This document shows positions 48,701 through 61,068 of a stretch of DNA of 64,000 bases, piece after piece. This DNA comes from Lasioglossum baleicum (Eukaryota > Arthropoda > Insecta > Hymenoptera > Halictidae). The DNA is taken from positions 14,934,947 through 14,998,946 of the forward strand of contig NC_134937.1 in the NCBI RefSeq assembly GCF_051020765.1. Direction: 5' to 3'. Every line of letters begins with the position of its first letter. The first letter of the stretch is position 1. Both the position numbers and the translations under genes were made by a program. The notes below the pieces were generated by a model. The model was not told where the DNA came from. It did no database searches and was given only the letters and a program-made list of their open reading frames with translations.

Positions 48701-51700
48701 GGGAACTCACTGAAATGCTGAATTGTCCTGACGTGCTCACAATATGTTTGGTAATCTTTTAAACGGCTCTTAAAACGATCCAGAGCAGTTATGCCAAAAT
48801 AATACATCTTGCTGCCTTCTGGTTTCCGAAGAGCATCCAATACAAATCTCAGAGCCAATCCAAGCGTCATATAGCTATTAACTAATCCTCTTTCAATGAT
48901 TCCACCAAATAATTGTGCTGTGATTTGTAATTCCTTATCAGGATATTGAGGAAAAAAGCGGTATTCCTCGAACAAGTTTCGTAGCATACAATTGAACACT
49001 TCCCTTTCTCTTTTACTACCAGAATCTTGAAATTTTTTCAACATGTCTAGAACTTCGTCAATTGATAAAGTAGGATGTGGCGGATGATTGTATATACGTT
49101 GGAAATAGCTATTCGCTTCGTCCTCAATTTCTTTCGAAACATTTTGTGCCATGTCAGGAAATAAGTTCGATGTTTCGGGTATTCTTGCCTTTTCAATGCC
49201 TGTTGGTGGCCCGAGGCGACCCAAACTTCCAATTGTTGTACTGCCAGGAAGGACAGATGGCCCTTGTGTTCCAACTGGTCCTGAATGTAATTGAGACGAT
49301 ACTGGCAGGATTGGAAACGAACTTGGAGAAGGTCCCATGAGACGCGAAGGAGAGCCAGGTGCAGACACTAAAGGTCCAAGAGCACCAGGTAAATTGAATG
49401 CAGAACTGCTCGGAGGACCAAGACTAGATCCCAAATTCATAGATGCAAGACTTGAACTTAAATTTCCAAGTGGGTCTACTTGCTTAGAAGAAAATAGCTA
49501 TGAAAAATTAATAAAGCATATTTTAGTATGCGATAGCATATAAATCAGATCTATATGTATATGCAACTCGATAAAGTTAATATAACTACCGGTCCTCCTA
49601 ATGTAGCCGGATTGAAAGATTCTAATGTCCGATGTCTTAAAACTCCTGGTGGTGGAGGTCTACTCATTGTACTCTTACTCAACATGAGATTACAGTTTTG
49701 TACCATGGTCATTATTGCCTCTGAACACTCTTGAGAAACACCCCTGTAATATTAATTTGAGAATTGAACGATTGTTTTCAAACATTTAATACATTTTTCA
49801 GGACTACGTAAAAAGAACATACCCAGCACACACTTGCAAACAAGCAAGCATGGTTGTCAATGTTTCCTGAGGAAGTTGACTTGCTTTTGGAACTGTGAGA
49901 TCTTCTTTTATGCCAGGTCCCATCACCTGTGGGCACCGCCTTTGTAAAAACTTTACACAAGCGGTAACGAAAACTTCACCCTGTTCTCTGATTTTGTCTG
50001 TCAGCCATTTCTCTAATTTTAAGTATTCCCTTCTCGAAGCTAAACAAGCCAGGTCAATAACAAACGGATACGACTGAGCGGTGAGTAAGTGACTCAACGC
50101 TTTAAGATCTTGAGCAACGTCCAGGATGCGGGACAGCCGAGTTTGATCGTGATCTCCGCGTATATACCATTCCGCCATGGCATGCATGATAATAGATTTA
50201 ATTTTAACAGCATTTCCGTGCCACGCGTGATGCAAAATAACAGCAGAATTCGGATGATTTCCGAGAAAAATAGGCATCAGCGTACTAAGCAATTCTTGTC
50301 TCAATATGGTAATAGGTGCATTAATTTGTAATAACGCCAATACAAGAACATCGGGGCAGTGTTGAATGGGCCACTTAAATATTTCTTGAACAGATACATA
50401 TAGCCCTCTTTCTGCCATGTGTAAAAGTAATTCAACAACATTCAAGGATCTCCATGTTTGTGCTTCTTTACTATCACTTTCTGGCGCTGCTTTCAACACA
50501 TCCACGGTTACAGAGTGATATGGGTAATCAGCAAAACAAAATATGTCTGGACACTTCAGGATTTGTTGTACCAAAGAAAATTGTCCTTCTACGTTATCCC
50601 AATGACGATAAAATAGTTCTACAGGAAACATATCAGGTAGGTATCCCTGATGTTGCAATCCCAATCTTAAGCCGGTGATTAGTAAATTCAATCCTTGTCT
50701 GTCTTTAATAATAAATTCAGCATGGTCCAACTTAACTATCACATCATTCCAAGACAGTGTAGATTGCTGAAAATATATAATTATCTTTGTAAACATTGAT
50801 GCTGCATACGATTAAAATTCTTAATTGTTAATATTTTAGCCATAGAGAATTACTTAATTGTGCTTACAATTTCTTTCAAAGCTTGAATAAACACTTCAAC
50901 ATTCCAAGTAGTAGGAGCAGCATTATCCGCAGACTTTTCTTTATTAGCGTCTTGTGCTGCTCCCGAGTTACCCCAATACGATTGTAAACCTCCAGCATCG
51001 TCAAGATTACTGCAAGTCCGTGCCATATGACCTAGAACTCTTGCAGCACATGCTGGAGATATTTCTCGAGCACCTAGGCCAGCTAAGGCTGATCTACATT
51101 CTTCGACACTGTTAGTAAATCCATATCCTAATTCCATAATCAATTCTACCAGAGAATTCCCATCCTGAAAAGCATACATTATAAAATAGTTTAAAATTTA
51201 ATGTTCGATCCGATATAAGAGTTACGAAACGACAAACATTATTAGTTTTACCATTTGATTGACAGCCATGTTTAATTCAATTTTGGCTTGCGGAGTTTCC
51301 CCGTTGTCTGGATACAAGAGTGGTGCTAGCACCACTGGTACCAGCTCACGGGGAAAATCGCGCCTTAAATTCTTGAGAAATTTTTCTTTTGCTTCTGATG
51401 AAAGGCCAAATTGATTGGCTGTGTATAATGCTTGTGATAATATAAGGTGAAGAACTTCAGGTAACGAATCGTGTAATCCTTCCTCGTGATGCTTATTGTT
51501 CGTCTCAGAGTTGATATAATTTTTAATCAATTCGGGCAGCTGTTTCTGCACGTGCTCTAGGGCTAATGCACAAATTTCAGAATTCTCAGAATGCAGCAAT
51601 GCGATCGCAAATGCAACTTCTTGTACCAGAGTTAAGCCAAGTACCTTTTTCAAACGTAAAAAAAACTTTGGCGATGGGTTCAAAGTCTGTAAGAATGAAG

Positions 51701-52719
51701 TTAGTTAAAATGAATGTTTTTTATTATACAGAATATTAGAAATAAAAGGACTGTTTATATATACATATAGATAGATATATATGAACACTTGTAATGATGA
51801 CCTTAACCTAAATATAAGAAGTAAAATAAAAAAAAACCTTTTGCTGGTGAAATGGATGATCTATAGCAAAGCACAGATTAGAAATAAAAGAAGGTTTGCT
51901 AAGAAGATTAGTACACTCTTGCTTCAGAAGTTGCACTTGAAAATAATCTTTCGCACTTGATTCTGGCGGTTCTCCTGTTGAAAAATCTATGCACGAGAGT
52001 AAAGAGCGCAGCAAGTGTCTGTCTGCCTCCAGACCCTTCCACAGCACCAACTACAATACAACAATCAGTTTTAAAATAGGTTAAACTATTATTATAGTAA
52101 ATATCTATATAAAAGTAAATGTATAGAACACGAGCTCTGTCATATAACTAGATTTTCAACAATAGAAGTATGAAAAAAGAAGATTGCAGAACATACAAAA
52201 ATAACTAAGGGCAAAATAAGTACATAAACATTTATTTGTTGGCCAAATAACTAGACCATCGTGCTTAATGATTGATATGTGTACATTAAAAGATGTAAAA
52301 AGAGCTTCATCGTTCGAAATAATACGTTGGAACGGATACAAATCACGGAAAGAGGCTAAGTTCAAGGTGTATTTCATACCGCGTAAGTACTAATTGTAAG
52401 TTACCAATAATAATGAAATAAGCGTGAAAGCTTCGGCATAAATTCGCGGTTAATTTTCGTAATGGGAAAGTTTTTCTTAATGGACGGGCTCATATGAAAT
52501 CGGCAATAATGTTCACGAAGCATATTGCGCTGTTTCGAGGACGGCGTGTGATGAACAGAAAGTGGAAGGGGTGGGCATAAGAGATGCAGTAGTACAACAG
52601 GTTTTTTGTCTACTTACATCTGATATTTCTTGGCAGCTGTCCCGAAAATTTTTCTTATTTAAATTCGCAACCAAATAACTGATTTGTGACAAAGTAAAAG
52701 ACAACGAGTCCAGGTTCAT
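42732..52719 (-). CDS. CNOT1: CNOT1 (NOT1), scaffold of the CCR4-NOT deadenylase complex
   Basis: Nineteen exons, minus strand: 52618-52719, 51838-52050, 51252-51686, 50868-51164, 49823-50766, 49590-49743, 48496-49497, 48082-48405, 47895-48008, 47560-47808, 47188-47475, 46860-47102, 46361-46774, 45548-45811, 45260-45471, 44736-44942, 44529-44649, 42905-44433 and 42732-42810. All join in phase to 2,396 residues (human about 2,376). It begins MNLDSLSFTLSQISYLVANL. Exon 7 has the tristetraprolin-binding region (EANSYFQRIYNHPPHPTLS; FFPQYPDKELQITAQLFGG). Exons 8-10 form the MIF4G domain that binds CAF1/CNOT7 (PWTMAIMNVLAELHQEPDLK). Exons 12-13 hold the CNOT9-binding region, and exon 14 is alanine-rich. 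Exon 18 is the NOT1 superfamily homology domain that docks CNOT2/3. The complex shortens poly(A) tails in the cytoplasm. The intron at 45812-46360 carries nested MITEs. Confidence 0.96.
45892..46341. mobile_element. TA-flanked MITE, family A, copy 11, interrupted
   Basis: Left end TAGACAGCGGATCTTTATGC, right end GCATAAAATCCGCTGTCTA. 450 bp, but about 205 bp after removing the TTAA-flanked insert at 46019-46259, equal to intact members. In the CNOT1 intron between exons 13 and 14, 20 bp from the donor. Confidence 0.85.
46019..46259. mobile_element. piggyBac-like (TTAA) MITE, family B2
   Basis: TTAA at 46015-46018 and 46260-46263 flank inverted ends CCCCTTGCCCTACAA and TCGTAGGGCAAGGGG. 241 bp, no transposase. 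A lone related end, ACCCTTGCCCTACAATTGT, is seen at about 14949-14967. Ends differ from family B1. Confidence 0.85.
47139..47155. repeat. AC dinucleotide microsatellite
   Basis: Short ACACAC run followed by CGCGCG, in the CNOT1 intron between 47188 and 47102. Confidence 0.7.
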
Positions 52720-53905
52720 AGTTCCATGAATACGACCTCGAAAGCTTCAAACGTGTTTGAAGCTTTCTTCGGTATCCACGAATTGCCTCCCCGGAGTCTC
52801 TCCTCGTTAAAAGCATAAAAACTACATTGGCACAGTCCTGCGACCAACATCGGGATTAATATTTTGGAATACAATTTCAAACCAACGTCATGGCGAGCAC
52901 AACAAGATAATACTGAAAACGTAACACCACTCCAAGATCACACCATACAATCAGTCACACTCTACTGGTCTCTTTTCCATCTACTTCGGTAGACCTCTAC
53001 TTCTACAAGACAGCCGGTTCAGTGTTTCTAGAACCGCCACTAGAGTGCGTTAAATGTTCGTACTAAAACTTTATCTTTGAAATTTTCATATTTTCTATTA
53101 TTGGTTCTATCGCAATTAGTATGTATTTTTCCATAAGTTCAATCACATATCATAGTTCGACTCGATTTCGATGATATTAGAAACCGTATACGATAAAGAG
53201 TAAAATTAGATTTGCTTGGATTTTCTGCTGACAGGTTGACAAATCTCAACATTGCTGCAGTAATGGGAGAAATATAAAAAAATTACTAGAATATGTACAT
53301 TGTTTTTGCAATGGTAAAAATTAGTTAAAGTTTATACACTTTTTAGTGTTAGCACTAAATGAGTATAGAAAATGAAAATTAATTAAAATATTTGATAGTG
53401 TATAAATGTATATACAATCATATTCTAAATATGTAATTGTCTCTCGTTAGCATTGCATGATTCGAGGGACAGAAACGCGACGTTATGAAGAAGTGGACAT
53501 TATTTCCCATTTGTTGTTCACTCGGTGACGCTATATGATCAAAGATAAAGAAGAGTATTATTGGCTGCGTCATAGGATGATTGAGACAAAAATACGACAT
53601 TGACGAGATCATTTTGTCTTCGTTCTTATTCTTTGGTAGCTCGCTGATATTTAGTTGCTATTTACAGTCGGAACAAAAAAAGATTCAGTATTCCTTTGAT
53701 GACACGGATGAAACAAGAAGACGTTGGAGAGAGCGGAAACAATTTAATTTCTCCCTGATTGGCTAATGATCTGTAGTTACAAATTGTCTTCGCAGCTAAA
53801 GCTCACTGGATTTTCATAATGAAAAGACCTACATCAAAGACTATGTCAGACCTACATAATGCATAATAGTCAGTGTCAGTGGTGAGATATTGTGAAAGAT
53901 TTCTC

Positions 53906-53915
53906 GCGCATGCGC
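53906..53915. promoter_or_regulatory. NRF1/Erect-wing-type site
   Basis: Perfect palindrome GCGCATGCGC, the known consensus core of NRF1 (Erect wing in flies). In the CNOT1/RPAP2 intergenic region, in the left arm of an inverted repeat. Binding is inferred from the motif only. Confidence 0.5.
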
Positions 53916-54058
53916 GGCGATTTTAGCCTCAGTAAAGTGAAATTCTCGATAAAATGGGGTATCTTGAACACCCCGTAAAATATTGGTATTTTCCCGCCAA
54001 TATAACTGCCCCAGGGCACCGCTCATCATCATAATATAGATACGTTCCTGTTTTGGAC

Positions 54059-54068
54059 GCGCATGCGC
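54059..54068. promoter_or_regulatory. NRF1/Erect-wing-type site
   Basis: Second GCGCATGCGC palindrome, in the right arm of the same inverted repeat, about 400 bp before the RPAP2 start codon. Confidence 0.5.
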
Positions 54069-54468
54069 GAGAAATCTTGCACAATATCTCACCACTGCTA
54101 ATAGTAGAAGGAGAAGCATTTTGAGGGGAGTACAAGATATAAGCCCACCTGGCAATGTTGCCAGATCAGGGAAATTGACACGAGTTGAGGGGAGAAAATT
54201 ACCCTCTTTCTGCCAGTACTAGATTAGTCACGTGACATTGTAACCCATGCACGACAGAGACAGAACGCATCACGTGACCGGGTCTTGGCGGTAGTGTGGG
54301 GGAACAGCGTCGTAGGAGGGGAAGGGTTGAGTGGGGGACTGGGGGACAAGTCTTAATTTTGGCGACTGTCAGACTGTCACAGACTGTGTGAGACTGTGCC
54401 GTGCAAATCGTGCAATGTGCTGCTGACAAGTCCGGTCCAGTCCGGTCATAACAATACCCTACGCCGTC

Positions 54469-56521
54469 ATGAATGCAAAGATTACCCTCCGTCTGGCAAA
54501 GCTGGTTGAACAGCTTTTAGAACCTAATATTGATGTTGAATGGCTTTTAGATAATGTAAGTGATCAACATGAAATATATTCGTAACATTAAAGATTTACA
54601 TTACTATATACTTTTCTAGTTACAGTATATGAACAAGTGTCATATGGAGGATGTAATTGAAGAAAGAGCTGTTATCAAGTTATGCGGCTATGTACTATGT
54701 TCGAATCCATTAGTAGTGGTTATTAACCAAAAATACCACATTTCTACAAAACAAAATAAAGTTTATGATGTGACACGACGTAAAAATTTTTGTAGTTCCC
54801 GCTGTTACGGTGCTTGTAATTATCTTTTGGAACAAATGCTAACAAGTCCCCTTTGGTTAAGAGATAAAGAAGAGATACCAAAATTTAAAGTTTTACCAGC
54901 TAAAGATGCGTTACAAAGAAGTACGCCTGGAGATGAAGTTCATTTAATGGATACTGCTCCAATAATAAACCCTAATAGTACAAATGATCTTATAAACCAT
55001 AATGAGACATGTAAAAATTCAGAAGAGACCAAAATTACAAAAACTCAAAATGGGAAGAATTCAGTAGCTCAAGCAGATAATCAATGTGATATAATAAATA
55101 GTAATGACCAAAATATCAACACCACAGAAATAAATAGGGACAATAAAACTTCAGATTTAATTGAAGATCAACCTTTGATGAATTCCATTGAAACTTGTGA
55201 CCATACAAAAGATAAATTAACTAGTTCAAAACATGCAACTAATGATACTGAACAGTGTGTAAATGATACAACTGCACAAGAACCTATTTTGCAAAATGAT
55301 ATTGCATTAGATGATATAAAACTTCAAGATAGAAAAGAACCACAGAATAATGATAAAAATTGGAGTAAGGATAATACTGAAGTTCAGAATGAGTTACTAA
55401 ATACATTAAATACAAAAACATGTAACACAACTGTTGTTAAAGAAAATACAGTTATTAGCAATACAAAAGATGTACAAAACGCAGAAAAGAATAAATCTAG
55501 GAAGCACAAACATAAAGATCGTACTAAAGGAAAACAACTAAACGAGTTTTACAATTTAACGATCAACATTGAAGAGAACATAAAAGAGTGGGTCAACGAA
55601 GATACAATTTCCTTATTATCAGGAGATGAAGAAATTAAAAACAAATTATTAGAGAATGTACTTCAACATGACAGGTACCAACGTTTGTGTAAAAAATTAA
55701 GTAAATTGCAATTTGAAGATGAAAAAGATGATACAGATTTAATGAAAAATGCTCTGAAACCTATGCCACATTTGGCTATTCTTCAGGAAGAAGGAAAGAA
55801 AATGGAATTAAAAGTAAGTTATTTAATGTAAATTAACACGATGTATATTTCTGAATATACATAAAAGTATCATTTTTAGGTGAAAGCATTCTATAAAGGA
55901 AATACTGTTATAGAAATGCCTGAACGAACTACAGAAACTACAGAACAGTATAATGATTCTTCTACCGTGTTACCATTAACAGATGCACATGCCCCTAAAG
56001 CTCTTCGACGACGAATTTTTTTGGATAAACTTAATAGAATGTAAACCAATCTTTATGGTTTCCTATATTATATTAAATTGTTACATTTATGTTATATTTA
56101 ATTGTCTTTTCTTTTCTTTACAGACTGCCAGATCTGTTACGAGCATTAGCTTATAGTAGAGTATCACAATATATGTACAATAACGAAAAGAATGTTTTAA
56201 TAAAAGCATTAGTTAACACTTTTTCATTAACAGCTAAAAATATTATTTTCAAGGCTACTGAATGGACACTTGTGGGTCTTATCATTATTAAAATGTACGT
56301 ATTTTCAATAGGTTATTATACATGAAATATTATTCATTATTAAATATATTTTCAGGTTGAGCATGATAGATCCACAATTAAAAAAATTACTGTTAACCAG
56401 ACAGGCATCGATGTACATTTCAATGATATTAATGTCTTATAAATTGGATTCAAACTATTTAGACAGATTAATAATGGATCTAACCAATGTTGCAAAAGTA
56501 GTTGATACAGGTGATATTTAA
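54469..56521 (+). CDS. RPAP2: RPAP2: RNA polymerase II-associated protein 2 (Rtr1-type CTD phosphatase)
   Basis: Five exons: 54469-54555, 54620-55813, 55880-56040, 56124-56294 and 56356-56521, giving 592 residues (human about 612). The N-terminal RTR1 domain is intact: IVEQLL-like helix (KLVEQLLEPNIDVEWLL), then zinc-binding cysteines C51 and C56 (LCGYVLC) and C87 and C91 (FCSSRC), with QKYHISTKQNKVYDVT between. The rest of exon 2 is a long Asn/Lys/Thr-rich, probably disordered linker. The C-terminal exons form a more conserved helical block (RRRIFLDKLNRM; LPDLLRALAYSRVSQYM). Family members shuttle with RNA polymerase II and remove serine-5 phosphate from its CTD; they also help import the polymerase. 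The gene is head-to-head with CNOT1 and tail-to-tail with NELF-B. Confidence 0.95.
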
Positions 56522-56845
56522 AACTTTTAATTTATTTTAAATTATTTACATAGTTTTTACTCTATCGTATGTAACACTTATATTAGGAGCTTTTGAGCAG
56601 TATTATTGTATAATATAACTGTTTTTATATTCATCGAATAATGAAATTCAAATGAAAATAGAAAATATACATTTTTATGTTATTCTTTACAGTCGTATGA
56701 AAATACAAAATCTGTATTACTGTTTGACTTCGTAATTTTCGTGTGATAAAACATGTACAGAGTCGAATACATAATTGTTTGCAAGTCAAATTACTAAACC
56801 ATGTTCGTCCATGTTCCATGTATTAAACTTTGATTTCGACGGTTT

Positions 56846-59474
56846 TTACAATGAAGACGGTGTGGGGACACCAGTGAGAGGAGAAGGTGGGCAATCAAGT
56901 CCTAATGTGTCCATTTGTGGAGTTGTTGCTAATTGATCCTCTGTCGAGCGACTTCCAATTTTTTCACGTAAAGCTTCATAAAGACTATGCACAGCTTCAT
57001 TATGCTTAAACAACAGAAACAATACAATGAGAGTATATATATAACATATAATATTATCTTTATATTCTTCTTCCTAAAAAATTACGAAGAATACCTGACT
57101 AGTTGGTTGAAGTGCTTTCATCAGTGTGTGTAACCGAGTTGGTGGTAATTTTGGATGAATATACCAAAGCAATTTTAGTAAATGACGTGTAACATTATCT
57201 CTGCCAAGACCAGCTAGGAAAAATTCATCGAATATAACTGTACAGAACGATTCGTTTGAAAATTCATCAGCCATGTTTAATATCAACAATGACACCTGTG
57301 AAACGATATGAAACATTTTACCATCATACATGATACAATTGTAATAAATAAAGGTGTGCGAGAATCCGACGATATCGGGTCGAGAATTTTATTCAGGTTT
57401 TCGCACACCTCTAGTAGTCAATAAAGTATGTTTATAAATTTTATTGTACCAATGTATGTAAAAATGGATCTTCAAATGCGCGTTGTGCTTGACAATTTGG
57501 TAAAGTAGCTAAAACCCTCATTAATCCTCTAGCATCACCCCTTCCTCTTCCAACACCACCACCTCCTCCAACATGCAATGCATAATACATAGATAAAACA
57601 GCAGCAACTCCCGAAAGTTGTGCGTATGCTTGACAAGCATCAGGAGGTGGACCAGAATGTTCTATTATGGCGATTGCGCTTTCCCTCTCATCGGGCGGAA
57701 GTTTACAATTTAATTGTCTTATTTGATCATCTACCTGAAAAGTGAATTATATGATAGTTCATTGTGCAACATACATCTAAAATATATAAAACATTATTTT
57801 ACCATTAATGACATAAGTGCTGGTAGGAACTTTGTAACAACTTGACTATCCAACTTTGGTTCCTTGAAGTCTTGCGAATCAATCATTTGCCAGGCGGACA
57901 AACCCAATGCAAGCATTCTTAGCAGTAAAACAAGAACTGCATTTTCTCGAGGCAATGCTTCACCATTTATTAGATGAAGTGCAATTTTAATAGCACTGCT
58001 AGCAAGGAAGTTTACGGCATAAGGATCGCACAATGTCATACTTAAGTCACCTAACACTTGTTCTTGTCCTCTCTAGAAAAAGAAGCTACACATCGTTTCA
58101 GTTTTCTATCTCAAGAAGTACAATAACATTGCCGAATAAGAACAGTCTGCTTAATACCTTAATGCTATCCAGAAATCCTTGTAATTCACGGGACCTTTTA
58201 ACGTCAACATTCTTTTCTCTGATACATGCATCCAGGCACCAAGTAAATTTATGACATGGGTCAACAGATATAATGTCTTGGACCTAAACAGTTATACAAT
58301 AATATTAGATTTATCTTACACAATATAATCTAATATAATACTGTTTTCTGCAAGGAACATTCGTCTTAACACACGTTTTTATATGATACACAAAATGTAT
58401 AGCATTACTTGCAGAAAGCAGTATTACTTTTTCCTCTTCCATTATTTTCTAATATTTATTATTTGCAAGGAAAACACTAGCTAGCGAATACCCTGCATAA
58501 CAATAACATACTGACCTCTAAATCATGTAGAGCCATTAATAATTCTGCCCTTAAGGTACAATAGTGTATATTCTTAGTACGTAAAAATAATGTCCTCAAA
58601 AACTGTAATACCATGTCATACAGTTTTACACTATGTCCGATCATATGAGCCAATTTTTGTACAACTTCACCTTGTCTCCTCACCTAGTTAAACAAACCAT
58701 AGAGTTTTATAACAATGAATGTTTCTGTATATTAACTGATTATATTTTTCACCAAATTTTAACTTTTTCTTGAACTTCTTACTTTATTAGTGGTAAGTAT
58801 ATACGCAAGTTAAAAATCGAAACATGCATTGAACAGTGTCATTTATAATGTACCTTGGGAGAAGGTGTGAAGAAAAGGCTATTTAAATTTCTATGATCAA
58901 ATAAAATTTGTTCCTTTTCAATAATATATCTACTGAACAACGGGGAGACCTCATCTCCAAACAGACTTTGATTGTCTTTCCAAATTTGTCGTTTAACTTC
59001 TGTATCTGCGTCATTGTATAATTCCTTTTCTCTAACAAGCACCCGTAAATATTTATCTTCTATGTGCGGTGTATTCCTTAAAATACACATAACAACAGGC
59101 CTCAGCGCCGCAACTCTTACAGCCGCAAAACTTTTAGATAACAGATCTTTTAGTCTTCTATCTCCCGACGAACCTTTCTGATCTGTCCTTTCTGTTCCTA
59201 TTTCATTGATCCTTTTTACGAGTTTTTCCCTTAATTCTTCAAGAACCGATGCGTGAAAATCCAATCTTCTCACACCATGAAGATCAAGTAAAGGTAACAT
59301 GGGCCGCAATGATGGTAATAAAATACCATTTTCTAACTGAAATTCTTCTATTGCTTTTAGTGGGTCTGTGCAGCTTGTCAATGCATCTCTTAAGAAAACT
59401 TGTCCAGCTATTCCAAGATCCTCCAAACCATTCCCGCTTTCACTGTTATTTTTGACAGTATTCATTTTGATCAT
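56846..59474 (-). CDS. NELF-B: NELF-B (COBRA1), subunit of negative elongation factor
   Basis: Seven exons, minus strand: 58854-59474, 58516-58683, 58158-58283, 57803-58072, 57450-57734, 57095-57295 and 56846-57004, in phase, 609 residues (human about 580-620). Start is the ATG of MIKMNTVKNN; the next in-frame ATG is three codons on. Family-like segments include FQLENGILLPSLRPMLPLLD, HGVRRLDFHASVLEELREKL, RRQGEVVQKLAHMIGHSVKL, LHVGGGGGVGRGRGDARGLM and WYIHPKLPPTRLHTLMKAL. The protein is an all-helical scaffold joining NELF-A/C to NELF-E and holds RNA polymerase II in promoter-proximal pause. The stop at 56846 is 325 bp from the RPAP2 stop, so the two transcripts probably overlap at their 3' ends. 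Introns carry the small repeats at 57351 and 58395. Confidence 0.95.
57351..57410. repeat. 60-bp terminal-inverted-repeat element
   Basis: Begins AGGTGTGCGAGAATCC and ends TTTTCGCACACCT, so the outer 10 bp are perfect inverted copies. In the NELF-B intron between 57450 and 57295. A related GTGAGAATCCGACGATGTCT lies at about 12909, next to family D. Confidence 0.6.
58395..58495. repeat. family C repeat, right-arm copy
   Basis: Block AGCATTACTTGCAGAAAG, TATTACTTTTTCCTCTT, TTCTAATATTTATTATT, GCAAGGAAAACACTAGCTAG matches 22690-22790 and 26400-26505. It is in the NELF-B intron directly before the 58516 exon end. Confidence 0.6.
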
Positions 59475-59554
59475 AGCTGCCAAATGCAGGTGAAAAATGG
59501 CCGCTCACGAGTAACGTGACGCAGACGCAGAGTAGTGATGAGTGGTGATGAGAT

Positions 59555-59930
59555 ACCATGAGATACTGGACAATACTGGACGGGTTTTGTGGTGCATGTG
59601 TTGCGAATCTAGCATCAGTAAAGTAAAAGTATGAATAAAATGGGATACCTTGGCCACCCCTCATCATTTCGTAAAATTTGTTTTTGAATAATGAATATAT
59701 AACATGTGTATGTCAATCAAATATTAATAACAACTTACCAGAAATTCGTAGCACACTTGTCTCGTTCTGGACTCTTCCAGTATTTTCCCACTGTTTCCCA
59801 CTAATAATAGACAATAGTGCTTGATAGTGCTCTACTACTTTGTCCACAAATGTCCACAATATAGGTACGTTACTGCGCTGGACGCGCATGCGCGGAAAAA
59901 TCCGCAGGTTGTAGGAAGTAGTAGAGGGGA
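59555..59930. repeat. family E repeat, copy 2
   Basis: Shares with 53877-54100 the block CATCAGTAAAGT ... ATAAAATGGGATACCTTG followed by CACCCC, and the block ACAATATAGGTACGTTACTG ... GGACGCGCATGCGCGG, in the same order. The middle is longer here. It lies just upstream of the NELF-B start codon. Confidence 0.6.
59884..59893. promoter_or_regulatory. NRF1/Erect-wing-type site
   Basis: GCGCATGCGC palindrome about 410 bp upstream of the NELF-B start codon, inside the family E repeat copy. Confidence 0.45.
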
Positions 59931-61068
59931 GAAATGACAAAATATATCATATCTAAAAAAAAATATGTACAATGTACATATTCCTATTTGTAAAACCCAA
60001 AGTGACCACGATTTCGCCATGAAAACAAACTGTTTTCAAAATTTTTTTACTGATATCTACCTGTAACTCTTATTGTAAACTTTTTTTTGTTAGATAGCTG
60101 CAAGTATAAATATATAAATAGGTGAAAAATCGTGCGTCGCATAACAGACGGAACACTGTACATATATAAATTGATATAAATGACGTCTGATGACGTCACA
60201 TAGTCCTTGCAGTAGGGACTTTTTTTGGCATCGCTGATTCTGATTGATTCTGATCAATTCCAATCAATTCTGATCTTGAATTGTTATTTTTTCAATTTAC
60301 TAAATGTGTTTCGCGAACCTTATGTTGGTTGTACGAAAATTGTAATTTATTTCGTAACAATAAGTGTATTCTCAAATATTTTCATTTTAAAATGACATTT
60401 ATGAAATAGTATTTCTATTTTGTTTTGATCCGTTCACGCGTAACACTGCACATGATTCTATTCTAAATACTTTATGTTGTCCAAAAGCCAAAAGTAACGA
60501 AATTTCTTCATACTCAAGCGTAAAAAATATAATACACGTCCGACAGAATGTGAATAGTTTACAGTTTACAGTTTATATCTGTTGAAAAACACAATTAATT
60601 TCTTCATGTAATAATACATATTTTTGAAAAGTATTACTTCATGCTCGGTTCATAGGTGTTACAGTAAAAAGCAAATTATGAATAGAAATAAGGCGTGTAT
60701 ATACGTTGTCCTTTTCTCTTTGCAAAGTAACCTTATACGTGTAGGAACTTAGGAACGGCTCTATGTGGATACGGTGTATAACTGCTTCTAAGTAGATGTG
60801 TGTATACAATATATACATATATATGTACAGATAATACGAATACAGCATCAGATGAATATATGCGATGTATGAAGATTAAAATTATACGGAAACTGTGTCT
60901 TAATTGCAATTATTTTGAATATGTTGCAAACAAAAGTGTAAATAAGACATTGCATTCGAATTTACGATAAATTCGTGAAGCGAATAAACAAATACAGACC
61001 ATAATAAAACGTATTCGACAGAGCTTTTTCATTAAAAAATAGCATCGCAGGTTACATTTTCATTGACA

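Larger units (their letters stand above)
53877..54100. repeat. inverted repeat, family E, copy 1
   Basis: Left arm (AGTGGTGAGATATTGTG, then AAGATTTCTCGCGCATGCGC) is mirrored by the right arm (GCGCATGCGCGAGAAATCTT, then CACAATATCTCACCACT). The loop has a CAGTAAAGTGAAATTC ... ATAAAATGGGGTATCTTG block that recurs at 59610-59660. It lies between CNOT1 and RPAP2. Confidence 0.75.
52720..54468. other. shared 5' region of CNOT1 (-) and RPAP2 (+)
   Basis: 1.75 kb between divergent start codons with no coding potential. Contains the inverted repeat with NRF1-type motifs (53877-54100). The 170 bp before the RPAP2 ATG are GC-richer and include CACGTGAC and repeated AGACTGT steps. Confidence 0.55.
59475..61068. 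other. shared 5' region of NELF-B (-) and CCDC102 gene (+)
   Basis: 1.6 kb with no coding potential. The left part carries the second family E copy and an NRF1-type motif. An AG acceptor-like site just before 61051 suggests that CCDC102 has a non-coding first exon upstream. Confidence 0.5.
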
